Shown: positions 8,374 to 15,123 of the stretch, piece by piece
Numbering within the stretch: position 1 is the first letter of the stretch
How the letters are laid out: the number at the start of each line of letters is the position of its first letter
Assembly (NCBI GenBank): GCA_021806345.1
Contig: JAJZXP010000316.1
Coordinates: 1-16,789, forward strand
Length of the DNA stretch: 16,789 bases
Source of the DNA: Thermoplasmata archaeon
Lineage (GTDB): Archaea > Thermoplasmatota > Thermoplasmata > Thermoplasmatales > Thermoplasmataceae
Reading direction: 5' to 3'
Translations under genes and position numbers: made by a program
Notes under the pieces: model-generated
Seen by the model: only the letters and a program-made list of their open reading frames with translations
Database searches by the model: none
Told to the model about the DNA's origin: nothing

Positions 8374-9668
8374 AATCTCCCCAATCCGTGATATTCAAAG
8401 CCATTAATATTAGCTTCATTTCTGTCAATAATCCCTCTAGTGTCAAAAATCAAAGGTTCATGGTTCATAATTTCTTTCAATTTCTTCAGCTCTATTTTTT
8501 TATATTCTGAGTGATCAGTTAGAATCAAAAGAATATCTGACTTTGTTGATGCAGAATAAAGATCATCAATGATCTTGAGTTTATCTTCCTTTACATATGG
8601 ATCTGACATAGTTACCTCATAATTGTGCTCAGTAAGATAATCATAAATTTGGTATGCTGGAGTGAATCTTGTATCGTCAGTATCTCTTTTAAATGATATA
8701 CCCAATATCGTTAGCCTTTTTCTTTTTCCTCCTAATTCCTGCAAAGTTTCACATATGTGGTTCGGCATATTCATATTTACTGATTTGGCACTCTCAACCA
8801 TTTGAAGAGTAAGTCCAAATTTTTTCATATGTGCTCTCAATATGTAAGGATCTTTGTTAAGACAGGAGCCTCCAACCCCTGGACCGGGCAAAAGAAGACC
8901 AGAATTTCTAGGATAATCTTCTTTAGCTGCCCTCAAAAGCTCCAGAATGTCCACACCTATTTTTTCAGATACCAGAGCAAGTTCATTTGTTAATCCTAGG
9001 AAAACATATCTTGAATAATTATCCACCATTTTAATCATTTCTGCCGTCTCTATGGATGAGACTTCTATGGCCTTTCCCCCAAGTGATCCAATAATTTCTC
9101 TGCAGATATTCAGAGTTTCAAAGTCTGAAGCACCTATAATTTTTGGAAGTGTCATAAAATCTCTTATTGCCTGTCCTTCCACCATCCTTTCCGGAGAAAA
9201 ACATAAACCTATATCTAAAGGTACATTAAATCCAAAACTCTCTATTTTTTTCCTGACAATTCCATTTGTTGTACCTGGAGGAACAGTCGATTTCAAAATC
9301 ACAATATCACCATTGTTCAATCTACCATTTAAAAAATTTAAAGCTGAATCAAGTTGTGTATAATCTATGTAATCAGTTTTTAGATCATATGGCGTCCCAA
9401 CTGTAATTATCTTTATTCTAGCACCTTCAAGATCGGCAGGTTCCGAGCTATATTTGATATTTTTCTTAATTGATCTATTTTTTAATAAATCTCCAATTCC
9501 ATTTTCTGAAATTGGAGATATGCCATTTCTCATTTTATCAATTCTAGTCTTATCCACATCGAATCCAATCACATTATAACTTCTGGCCAACAGCAAAGAT
9601 AAAGGAAATCCAACATATCCCATACCAATTACTGCTATTGCATCTTTCTCCTTTGAAAATTCCTTCAT
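8370..9668 (-). CDS. Nucleotide-sugar 6-dehydrogenase (UDP-glucose / UDP-HexNAc dehydrogenase family)
   Basis: NAD-dependent four-electron oxidation of an NDP-hexose to an NDP-hexuronate. The 432-residue length is normal. The Rossmann GMGYVG motif is at 15-20, VGTP at 90-93, STVPPGTT at 127-134 and SPER at 158-161. MIKMVDN supplies the conserved Lys213 and Asn217, and PGPGVGGSCLNKDPY places the catalytic Cys at 269. The C-terminal NAD/UDP-binding domain begins near LTILGISFKRDTDDTR. The GPGVGGSC version of the active-site loop is closer to WecC/WbpA-type (UDP-HexNAc) enzymes than to the GFGYGGSCFPKD of classical UDP-glucose dehydrogenases, so the substrate is open. The neighbouring UXS-like gene favours UDP-glucose. 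ATGA overlaps occur at both ends. Confidence 0.9.
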   Translation of the reverse strand: MKEFSKEKDAIAVIGMGYVGFPLSLLLARSYNVIGFDVDKTRIDKMRNGISPISENGIGDLLKNRSIKKNIKYSSEPADLEGARIKIITVGTPYDLKTDYIDYTQLDSALNFLNGRLNNGDIVILKSTVPPGTTNGIVRKKIESFGFNVPLDIGLCFSPERMVEGQAIRDFMTLPKIIGASDFETLNICREIIGSLGGKAIEVSSIETAEMIKMVDNYSRYVFLGLTNELALVSEKIGVDILELLRAAKEDYPRNSGLLLPGPGVGGSCLNKDPYILRAHMKKFGLTLQMVESAKSVNMNMPNHICETLQELGGKRKRLTILGISFKRDTDDTRFTPAYQIYDYLTEHNYEVTMSDPYVKEDKLKIIDDLYSASTKSDILLILTDHSEYKKIELKKLKEIMNHEPLIFDTRGIIDRNEANINGFEYHGLGRL

Positions 9669-10399
9669 GGTGCAACCACTCCTTTCCTATTAATCATGTA
9701 ATTTTCCGCCTTTAAATATGATTCAATTGTTCCTACATCCCACCAATAATCAAGTTTAGAAATATATCCATACATCTTTCCTTCACTTGCTAACAAAGGA
9801 AATAACTCAGTTTCAAGTTTAAATCTTCTTGGAATAAGATATTTTGAACGTTCATAGATTAGTTTTTTGTCAAGCATATAAAATCCCGAATTAACAATAG
9901 ATCTTGAATCTGGAGATGTTACTGATTTCTCCATAAATTTTGAAATTTTTCCCTTATCATCTAACTGAATTCTCCCAAATCTTTTTGCTTCTTCATTTTC
10001 CATGTCAAAAACTGATGCTGTCAGGTATGAATCCATACTTTTATGGAATTCATACGTTTCCTTTAAATTTATGTTTGTTACGATATCTCCATTCATAACT
10101 ATATAATCATCATCAAGATTTATCTGTTCAAGAGCTAACGATAAATCTCCCCCGGTTTCCCAACCGAGTCCTCTAACAACCTTAATATTATCTTTTCCGG
10201 TTTTTTCCAGAAATCTTTCTATGATTTCGAGGTTCTCACTTGCCACAATATATATTTTGTCGGGATTCAAATCTTGAACGTTTTGGGTTAAGTAATCAAT
10301 AACCGGTATTCCTTTAACGGGGAGAAGTATTTTGGGTAAGTAATAGGACAAAGGTCTAATTCTGCTTCCAGAGCCCGCTGCTAGTATTATTACTTTCAT
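9665..10399 (-). CDS. NDP-sugar pyrophosphorylase (sugar-1-phosphate nucleotidyltransferase)
   Basis: Activates a sugar-1-phosphate with an NTP to form the NDP-sugar, the committed first step for this operon. LAAGSGSRIRPLSYYLPK at 6-23 contains the G-x-G-x-R nucleotide-binding loop (G9, G11, R13) and Lys23. NGD at 103-105 gives the metal-binding Asp105, and WWDVGT at 219-224 is the usual second Asp region. At 244 residues it has only the catalytic domain, without the left-handed beta-helix acyltransferase extension seen in GlmU-like proteins. The base specificity (UTP, dTTP or GTP) cannot be read from the motifs; the downstream genes favour UTP. First gene of the operon, its TGA overlaps the dehydrogenase ATG (ATGA). 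A weak GAAGG ribosome-binding site lies 11 nt upstream of the ATG. Confidence 0.9.
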   Translation of the reverse strand: MKVIILAAGSGSRIRPLSYYLPKILLPVKGIPVIDYLTQNVQDLNPDKIYIVASENLEIIERFLEKTGKDNIKVVRGLGWETGGDLSLALEQINLDDDYIVMNGDIVTNINLKETYEFHKSMDSYLTASVFDMENEEAKRFGRIQLDDKGKISKFMEKSVTSPDSRSIVNSGFYMLDKKLIYERSKYLIPRRFKLETELFPLLASEGKMYGYISKLDYWWDVGTIESYLKAENYMINRKGVVAP

Positions 10400-10417
10400 T
10401 TTACTGCAATCCTTCTT

Positions 10418-10440
10418 TAATTAATAGAATTTACTATAGA
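10418..10440 (-). promoter_or_regulatory. Candidate operon promoter overlapping the IS5 end
   Basis: Upstream of the pyrophosphorylase ATG, the minus strand has ATTAATTAA (about 18-28 nt upstream) and CTATAGTAAAT (about 30-40 nt upstream). Either could serve as an archaeal TATA box. The second lies inside the left terminal repeat of the adjacent dead insertion element, so the operon may be driven wholly or partly from IS-derived sequence. This is spacing-based inference. Confidence 0.4.
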
Positions 10441-10448
10441 CGTTTTCT
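10429..10448. repeat. Left terminal inverted repeat of the IS5 element
   Basis: The sequence ATTTACTATAGACGTTTTCT is the exact reverse complement of 11583-11602. It lies 30 nt upstream of the pyrophosphorylase start. Confidence 0.8.
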
Positions 10449-10590
10449 TCTAAATGACAGCTTTCAAAGATTTTTTTTGTGTTCAGGAGAAATTGAGCAA
10501 ATCAATTCAGTTTTATAGAGAAATCACTATTTCATTCTTTATTTTTACACATCTTTTTCCTGATTTTCTTCTTATTTTCGAAAGCTTACG

Positions 10591-11469
10591 CTATCCCCCC
10601 CTTGCAATTACCTTCATGTCCATTTCATTTTCATGTATGTTTTTAATCATTCTCCACACCATACAATTAAGACCACTGTTCATGTAAAAACACGGGTCAA
10701 AATTAAGTTGGCGAGAAGGGCTAATTTTATTCCCGCGAAAATGCACAAGAATGATCTGGTGGGTTACATCGTTCCTAGATGCTCGGTCCATTGTTGCGTT
10801 TATGCCACGCATAGTGCACCTTATATCCCCGTCGCTGTAACATGATATTTCGGGGAATGTAGGAAACTAAATAGGAATTATGTAAAGATGCAGTGGTTAT
10901 AATAAGCTTCCTGATCAAGGGAACATCCACCCCTATGTGGAGTGGAGTTTGTACCCGAAGAAATTGCCTCCATCCTTCTGTGTGAATGCCCCATATTTTG
11001 ATCTCCTTGTCTTTTATTCCCAGTGCCTCTCACTCGTGAGATGTTTCTTCTCCCCTTTTACAGCTTTGGTATGTCTTCCTGCTTCTTTTATACCCTGAGG
11101 GATATCTCTATCCGATGGCTGAGGCATATCTGGAGCAGAAGATTTCTTCTTCCCATGATCTGCAGTGATGCAGGAGGTTTCCATATCTCAGACTAGTTGA
11201 TTCCGTTACGGAAAGTTAAGAGAGTGTGGACTTCCCGAATCTTCGCCGAATAGTGAAAGAAGCTGGGAGTGATATGCGATCGTTCAGTTCTTTCTGAAGT
11301 TTTTCGTCCGCTATGCTGTACAATCCCTTTTTCACAAGGCTTTGTTCAAGGGACTCATTGGTTCCAAGTCAATTGACTGATCTATCTCAGGGAGAATATC
11401 ATGGTTCCTGATCGTACCGTACATTTTCGGAAGGCTGAAATCTCTTAATGAGGACATTGTGATGTACAT
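10591..11469 (-). pseudogene. Decayed IS5-family transposase
   Basis: On the minus strand successive fragments in shifting frames match the order of an IS5 transposase. They are: a start region with SLPKMYGTIRNHDILPEID; a DEKLQKELNDRIS block followed by TIRRRFGKS, corresponding to the dimer-like region before the catalytic core; GHGKKKSS near the first catalytic segment; KTRRSKYGAFTQKDG then NFFGYKLHS; DVPLIRKL then ITTASLHNS; RGINATMDRASRND; and MIKNIHENEMDMKVIARGG at the C-terminus. At least five stops or frameshifts interrupt it, including stops after KAL, after KSTLS, and after HWE just before the KTRRSKYG block, so it cannot make active protein. The longest intact piece is 10591-10812. 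Family call rests on the RRSK..GYKLH and ATM..A.RN motifs. Confidence 0.8.
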
Positions 11470-11582
11470 GAAACAGGCATGAATAAAGGTTCTACCATCG
11501 ACACCTGTCATTCAGACCAAAGTAATACGAGAAAATATCCAAAAGTGACAACTAGAAGATGATGTGATCAACGGAAGTTTTT

Positions 11583-11602
11583 AGAAAACGTCTATAGTAA
11601 AT
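11583..11602. repeat. Right terminal inverted repeat of the IS5 element
   Basis: The sequence AGAAAACGTCTATAGTAAAT is the exact reverse complement of 10429-10448. It lies about 20 nt before the truncated GT4 frame. Confidence 0.8.
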
Positions 11603-11622
11603 CGCAAATTTAATAACTCGGC

Positions 11623-12306
11623 TTGGACGTTAGTATGTGTTTTATCAATGGTAGTTTGGATATGTCGTTTTCTTTTGTCGTTTTCTTTGATAATTGTGTG
11701 GTTTTCCATATTTTACTAAATCCGCCAGGGGTCGATTCAATGAAATACAATCTTTCGGAAAAAACAAAGAAACCATCTATAGTATATTACGGGGGATATC
11801 GAAGGTACAAAAGACCCTTAGAAATCGTTTTAATATTCAAAGAAATAAGCGACCGTCTTCCGGATGTAGAATTCACTTTTGTTGGAAGAGGTCCGGAAAT
11901 AGATAATGTAAAATCAAAAGTTCAATCCTTAAATATATAAGATAAAACAATGTTCACTGGAAAAATAAGCGAATGTGAATTAGCTTCTATAGTTTCCAGA
12001 AATTGGCTCAATGTTCACACATCTATAACTGAAGGTTGGGGATATTCTATTCTTGAAGCTTCAGCCCGTGGTACTCCAACTGTGGCATATGAAGTTCCAG
12101 GTGTTGTTAATACGATTGAAAACGGTATAAACGGTTTAAAGATTAAGGATATGGACAGGGAATCATTTGTAAATGCTGCGATAACAATTTTAAGTAACCC
12201 TAAGCAATGGCAAAAATCAAGTAGAACCTTCGCTGAAAATTATTCGTGGGATAAGACGGCAGAAATCTGGGACCCTCTCATAAGGAACGTGATAAAAAAG
12301 AAGTAA
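11623..12306 (+). pseudogene. GT4 glycosyltransferase, N-terminally truncated and split by an in-frame TAA
   Basis: The frame encodes the C-terminal (donor-binding) domain of a GT4 enzyme. PPGVD at residues 34-38 marks the usual interdomain linker. SIVYYGGYRRYKRPLE and EFTFVGRGPEIDNV follow, then TAA at 11938-11940. The same frame continues with TMFTGKISECELASIVS and SITEGWGYSILEASARGTP, whose E-x7-E motif is intact (E28 and E36 counted from the ATG at 11950), and ends at TAA 12304-12306. A single AAA-to-TAA change would explain the stop. The ~180-residue N-terminal acceptor domain is absent; the ~30 residues before PPGVD do not resemble the family. The missing half probably went with the IS5-associated rearrangement next door. 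The TTG at 11623 is only the frame limit. Confidence 0.78.
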
Positions 12307-13299
12307 CTCAGTGTTACAGTATTTATACCGACAGTCAAGATTCATATTGCACCGATTCGCACGGTCGAGGTCAACTTGGTATATGCAAAAGATATTTGGA
12401 CTGCCTAAACGATTAAAATTCCCATTGACTTCGCCTTTTTCAACCGTCTACTTTAGTTATTTATGCTTAAGTGACACAGTATGAAATACTTAAATCAGAT
12501 TCCACCATATTTGTAAGGAGTCGTAAATAAAGAAATTCCTCAAAGGAAGTAGAGGATTAATTTTGGCATTAAAATGATTTAAGAACTAAAGATAGTTGTA
12601 ATCTTAAAAGGGGATGCAAATTATATTTATCGACAAAACAGACAATTCCACTAACATAATTATGATCTCCACCTCTTCTATCTGCATATCTACAGAATTC
12701 AAATCTTTGCTGTCTGATAGCTGTCTATAACGTGTCTAAATCCCGTCTAATTCCAGTCCATTATTCCTCTGGAATTTGTCTATTTTCACCATAGTAAATT
12801 CCAAGGTTTCCAGCATATGATCCCAATTAGTTTAAAAAAATACCCCCTTTGACCTTGTAGAATTAACAAATCAATTGAATCTTAGAACATTTCCAATTGT
12901 CTGCTCTTTCGGGGAATAGAATCAACCCTCACAAGAACCGATAGAAAATAGACATCTGAATTATCAGAATAAAAACGGACAACTTCGGGAAGAGTTAAAT
13001 TCGCACCGTCTTATGTTTGGTAAGATTTATAAGCAGTATCTTCATTTAAAGCAATCCACAAAATGTTATATGGCAATATATAATGGATATTATCAATTGG
13101 CAACCCAACTCCAACATCCCTTATTCAAATCTTCTTTTGACCATATTATTTATTGTTTCAGTCAGAATCACATTTCCATCGAAATTAACAACAAGGAAAT
13201 CAGATTTAAGTATCCGTTCATTGAACAAAAAAATAACATTGAGTACGGTATTTGTGGTCTCCCACAACAATTTGTTAGCTTTCCATTAATACAACACAG
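12307..13299. other. Long non-coding or degenerate stretch upstream of the HTH gene
   Basis: About 1 kb without an ORF I can support. It contains the 11-bp-phased GTCT array at 12712-12788. Two longer inverted copies flank that array: CAGACAATT at 12639-12647 with AATTGTCTG at 12895-12903, and GTCTATTTTC at 12778-12787 with GAAAATAGAC at 12944-12953. Two overlapping plus-strand frames at 13013-13303 and 13083-13289 lack motifs. A 49-codon minus-strand frame at 13121-13270 looks more protein-like but is unproven. Confidence 0.5.
12712..12788 (+). repeat. 11-bp-phased array of GTCT motifs
   Basis: GTCT or a one-base variant recurs at exactly 11-bp intervals: GTCTGATAGCT (12712), GTCTATAACGT (12723), GTCTAAATCCC (12734), GTCTAATTCCA (12745), GTCCATTATTC (12756), CTCTGGAATTT (12767), GTCTATTTTCA (12778). 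Three units share GTCTAA or GTCTAT. A period near one helical turn would put all motifs on one face of the DNA, as in binding sites for a cooperative protein. Only four to five bases are conserved per unit, so chance is possible. Confidence 0.5.
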
Positions 13300-13307
13300 T
13301 TAAATAC
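13300..13307 (+). promoter_or_regulatory. TATA-like element for the HTH/coiled-coil gene
   Basis: TTAAATAC is centred about 26 nt upstream of the ATG at 13329. This is the spacing expected when transcription starts at or next to the start codon, and no ribosome-binding site is present, consistent with a leaderless mRNA. The box reads TATTTAA on the other strand, so it could also serve a divergent transcript. Confidence 0.5.
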
Positions 13308-13328
13308 CTTCTATGACTAATAGATAAT

Positions 13329-14198
13329 ATGTTGAATATTGATAATAAACAAACAATCATCGACTCATACATGAGAGGAAACAGTCTCAGAGAGATTGGT
13401 GAACGGTTGGACTTGTCAAAGGATACTGCGGCTAAAGTAATAAACGAATGGAAATCAGGTACCCTGAATTATCTTCAGGAGGGGGTTCCATATGAAAAGA
13501 ATCTGATAGAAGTATCTAAGTTTTTGAAAGAGAGCAATATGGATCTAAACGATGCGATCAGTTTTTCTTTCAACCTGAAGATGATGCTCGACAGAGACAT
13601 TGACAAAGAACAATCCATAATGTTACTGCAGAATTTGAAAGATATGAAACAAGATGAATTAATCTCATTTATTGAAACAGCAAATACACTATTTAAAAAA
13701 GGGAAAAGATATGGCGAGCTGAATCGGGAAGTTGAGGAACTGGAGTTTAAAAAAAGTGCAAACGAAAAGAAGATTGAGTCGCAGACCAGACAGATTCGGG
13801 AACTTAAAATCAAATTAGCGGATATCAAAAACCAAGAAGAAATTCATGCAAAAAGATTGGCTGAAGTACAAAAAAATGAATATTTTGATAAGGAAAAACT
13901 GAAGAAATCAAAATTCATCTTTAGTCGTGTCAAAAAACTTGGAATTGGAGATGATAAGATTTTTCAATTTCTTCAAGGTGCCTCCATTTTCATGTTTAAT
14001 CCCTTTTTTGTTGTTGGAGCAGAAAGCCTTTGCCAGGAACTGCCACCGGGAGAAGACGCTTCTACCCATATGCTAAATATTCTGCTGATGTGGGCTTCAA
14101 TAAAAGAGGCTGGTTGGGATATTACTTCTGCGATTGAGTTTGCAAAGGCATTTAAAAAAATCACTGGCAGCGAGAGTGAAGCCATAAAAGTCTTGTAA
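13329..14198 (+). CDS. Helix-turn-helix / coiled-coil protein, N-terminal part ending at an in-frame TAA
   Basis: A 289-residue protein of no family I can name with confidence. Residues 8-42 form a resolvase-like helix-turn-helix: GNSLREIGERLDLSKDTAAK then VINEWKSG. Residues ~55-125 are helical. Residues ~128-190 are a charged, heptad-like coiled coil (RYGELNREVEELEFKK, then KIESQTRQIRELKIKL). Residues ~195-289 form a more globular segment containing FMFNPFFVVGAESLCQE and LLMWASIKEAGWDITSAIEF. HTH-plus-coiled-coil proteins with this order are common in archaeal genomes, often uncharacterised. The TAA at 14196-14198 is followed in the same frame by more coiled coil, so the gene was probably longer and was cut by a single AAA-to-TAA change. 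It could bind DNA, perhaps the phased repeats upstream; that is inference. Confidence 0.7.
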   Translation: MLNIDNKQTIIDSYMRGNSLREIGERLDLSKDTAAKVINEWKSGTLNYLQEGVPYEKNLIEVSKFLKESNMDLNDAISFSFNLKMMLDRDIDKEQSIMLLQNLKDMKQDELISFIETANTLFKKGKRYGELNREVEELEFKKSANEKKIESQTRQIRELKIKLADIKNQEEIHAKRLAEVQKNEYFDKEKLKKSKFIFSRVKKLGIGDDKIFQFLQGASIFMFNPFFVVGAESLCQELPPGEDASTHMLNILLMWASIKEAGWDITSAIEFAKAFKKITGSESEAIKVL

Positions 14199-14201
14199 AA
14201 T

Positions 14202-14426
14202 TTGCATAAATCTATTCATTCAGTTGAAGTCAGATTAGAAGAGAAAAAGAAAGAAGAACTGAATTTGGATGAAAAACTCATATGGAAGGAACAAGAGTGT
14301 GAGTATTTAGAGGAAAAGATGAATAAGGCCAATCAGGAGCACAAGGATTTAGAGCTTAAATTGATTGAAGATGCCACAAATTCCCATATTTACGAAACCA
14401 AAATACAGGAGCTGAATCAAAAATAA
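14202..14426 (+). CDS. Coiled-coil continuation of the HTH gene after the TAA
   Basis: Same reading frame as the HTH gene, resuming immediately after its TAA. The 74 residues are almost wholly coiled coil: SVEVRLEEKKKEELNLDEKL, then ECEYLEEKMNKANQEHKDLE, then KIQELNQK. It is probably not an independent gene; the TTG at 14202 is just the first possible start. If read through, the combined protein would be about 365 residues. The frame ends at TAA 14424-14426, directly after a five-A run. Adding one A there would fuse it to the next ORF. Confidence 0.5.
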   Translation: MHKSIHSVEVRLEEKKKEELNLDEKLIWKEQECEYLEEKMNKANQEHKDLELKLIEDATNSHIYETKIQELNQK

Positions 14427-14431
14427 GGCCA

Positions 14432-15061
14432 ATGGAAAAGATTGTAAAACTGTATGATGCCAACATTGTTGCACTTCTTGAAGATATACTCTCTGGAAAA
14501 AAGATCATCGATGAAAGCATAGGAATTCATTTTAAAGAGATCATACAAGGAGAAATGGATCGACAACTCGAGAATTATCTACAAATGCAGATTGGAATCT
14601 TTCAGCTAAACAAAAAATCGATGTTTTTTCCTGTTCAAACAGAAGTAAATGGAAAACTGGCCACTTATTTAGTGAGTGATTCATCATTGGCCAAGAGCCT
14701 CGAAAATGGATATAATACAGTTCCGACCTATTCTGGCACTGAAATCAATAGGGTTAATATCCCTACAGTCACCGCAGTTAAATTCCTCCTGGTTGAAGTT
14801 TTAGACAGTAAAACTTCAGAATTTCTGAGAACCCAGGTACGCAATTCATACGCTGCTGCTACTGAAGCCATATACCGAGAAAATATCGAAACTGGCATGG
14901 CTAAACTCTTTCAGACGGATGCGAAAGTACCTGCTCCTGCAACTCGTAGATCGGTGATGCCACTGCCAAATGGTCCAACAGGAAGATATGCTAATAAAAA
15001 ACTAAACGGCGGGATACGGTTAAAACATTTTGAAAGCAGGATCGAATCTGATAATAATTAG
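14432..15061 (+). CDS. Conserved-looking hypothetical protein, partner of the HTH/coiled-coil gene
   Basis: A 209-residue protein I do not recognise. It has no signal peptide and no membrane span. Residues 1-60 are helical (KIVKLYDANIVALLEDILSG, then HFKEIIQGEMDRQLENYLQM). Residues ~65-125 are mixed and beta-like (SMFFPVQTEVNGKLATYLVS, then NRVNIPTVTAVKFLLVEVLD). Residues ~130-165 are helical again, and the tail after ~170 is basic and disordered-looking with an APATRRS segment. The ATG lies 5 nt after the preceding stop, so the two ORFs are surely co-transcribed. The frame stays open upstream of the ATG into the previous ORF, so it may be the C-terminal part of one longer protein separated by a 1-nt shift. 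It ends in a convergent gap facing a glycosyltransferase. Confidence 0.65.
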   Translation: MEKIVKLYDANIVALLEDILSGKKIIDESIGIHFKEIIQGEMDRQLENYLQMQIGIFQLNKKSMFFPVQTEVNGKLATYLVSDSSLAKSLENGYNTVPTYSGTEINRVNIPTVTAVKFLLVEVLDSKTSEFLRTQVRNSYAAATEAIYRENIETGMAKLFQTDAKVPAPATRRSVMPLPNGPTGRYANKKLNGGIRLKHFESRIESDNN

Positions 15062-15084
15062 GTATACTTAGTATGAGATTTTAA

Positions 15085-15100
15085 TCCATAATATTATGGA
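15085..15100. terminator. Perfect 16-bp palindrome between convergent genes
   Basis: TCCATAATATTATGGA is a perfect palindrome in the 62-nt gap between the stops at 15061 (+) and 15124 (-), followed on the plus strand by AATTTTT. Its position fits a bidirectional terminator, but a protein-binding site is equally compatible. Confidence 0.4.
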
Positions 15101-15123
15101 AAATCCAATTTTTCATAGTTCTT

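Larger units (their letters stand above)
10429..11602 (-). mobile_element. Degenerate IS5-family insertion element with intact terminal repeats
   Basis: An element of 1,174 bp bounded by perfect 20-bp inverted repeats and containing a decayed IS5-family transposase on the minus strand. Length, arrangement and transposase family all fit an IS5-type element. No target-site duplication is visible: the left flank ends in ...TAGA and the right flank starts with CGCA. The element is therefore either very old or rearranged after insertion. It separates the nucleotide-sugar operon promoter from a truncated glycosyltransferase. Confidence 0.75.

Noticed and set aside
10454..10845. Plus-strand frames of 70-77 codons upstream of the operon
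   Set aside because: They lie antisense to the decayed IS5 transposase, whose family motifs are read on the minus strand.
11938..11940. TAA as a recoded sense codon
   Set aside because: TAA is used as the normal stop of the intact transposase, the 209-residue ORF and others; pseudogene decay or a base error is simpler.
12540..12565. Short CCTC...GAGG hairpin
   Set aside because: Only a four-base stem with an imperfect extension; no adjoining T-tract or gene end.
13013..13303. Two overlapping plus-strand frames (96 and 68 codons) upstream of the HTH gene
   Set aside because: Neither has recognisable domain structure; one ends only 25 nt before the HTH start and overlaps its TATA-like box.
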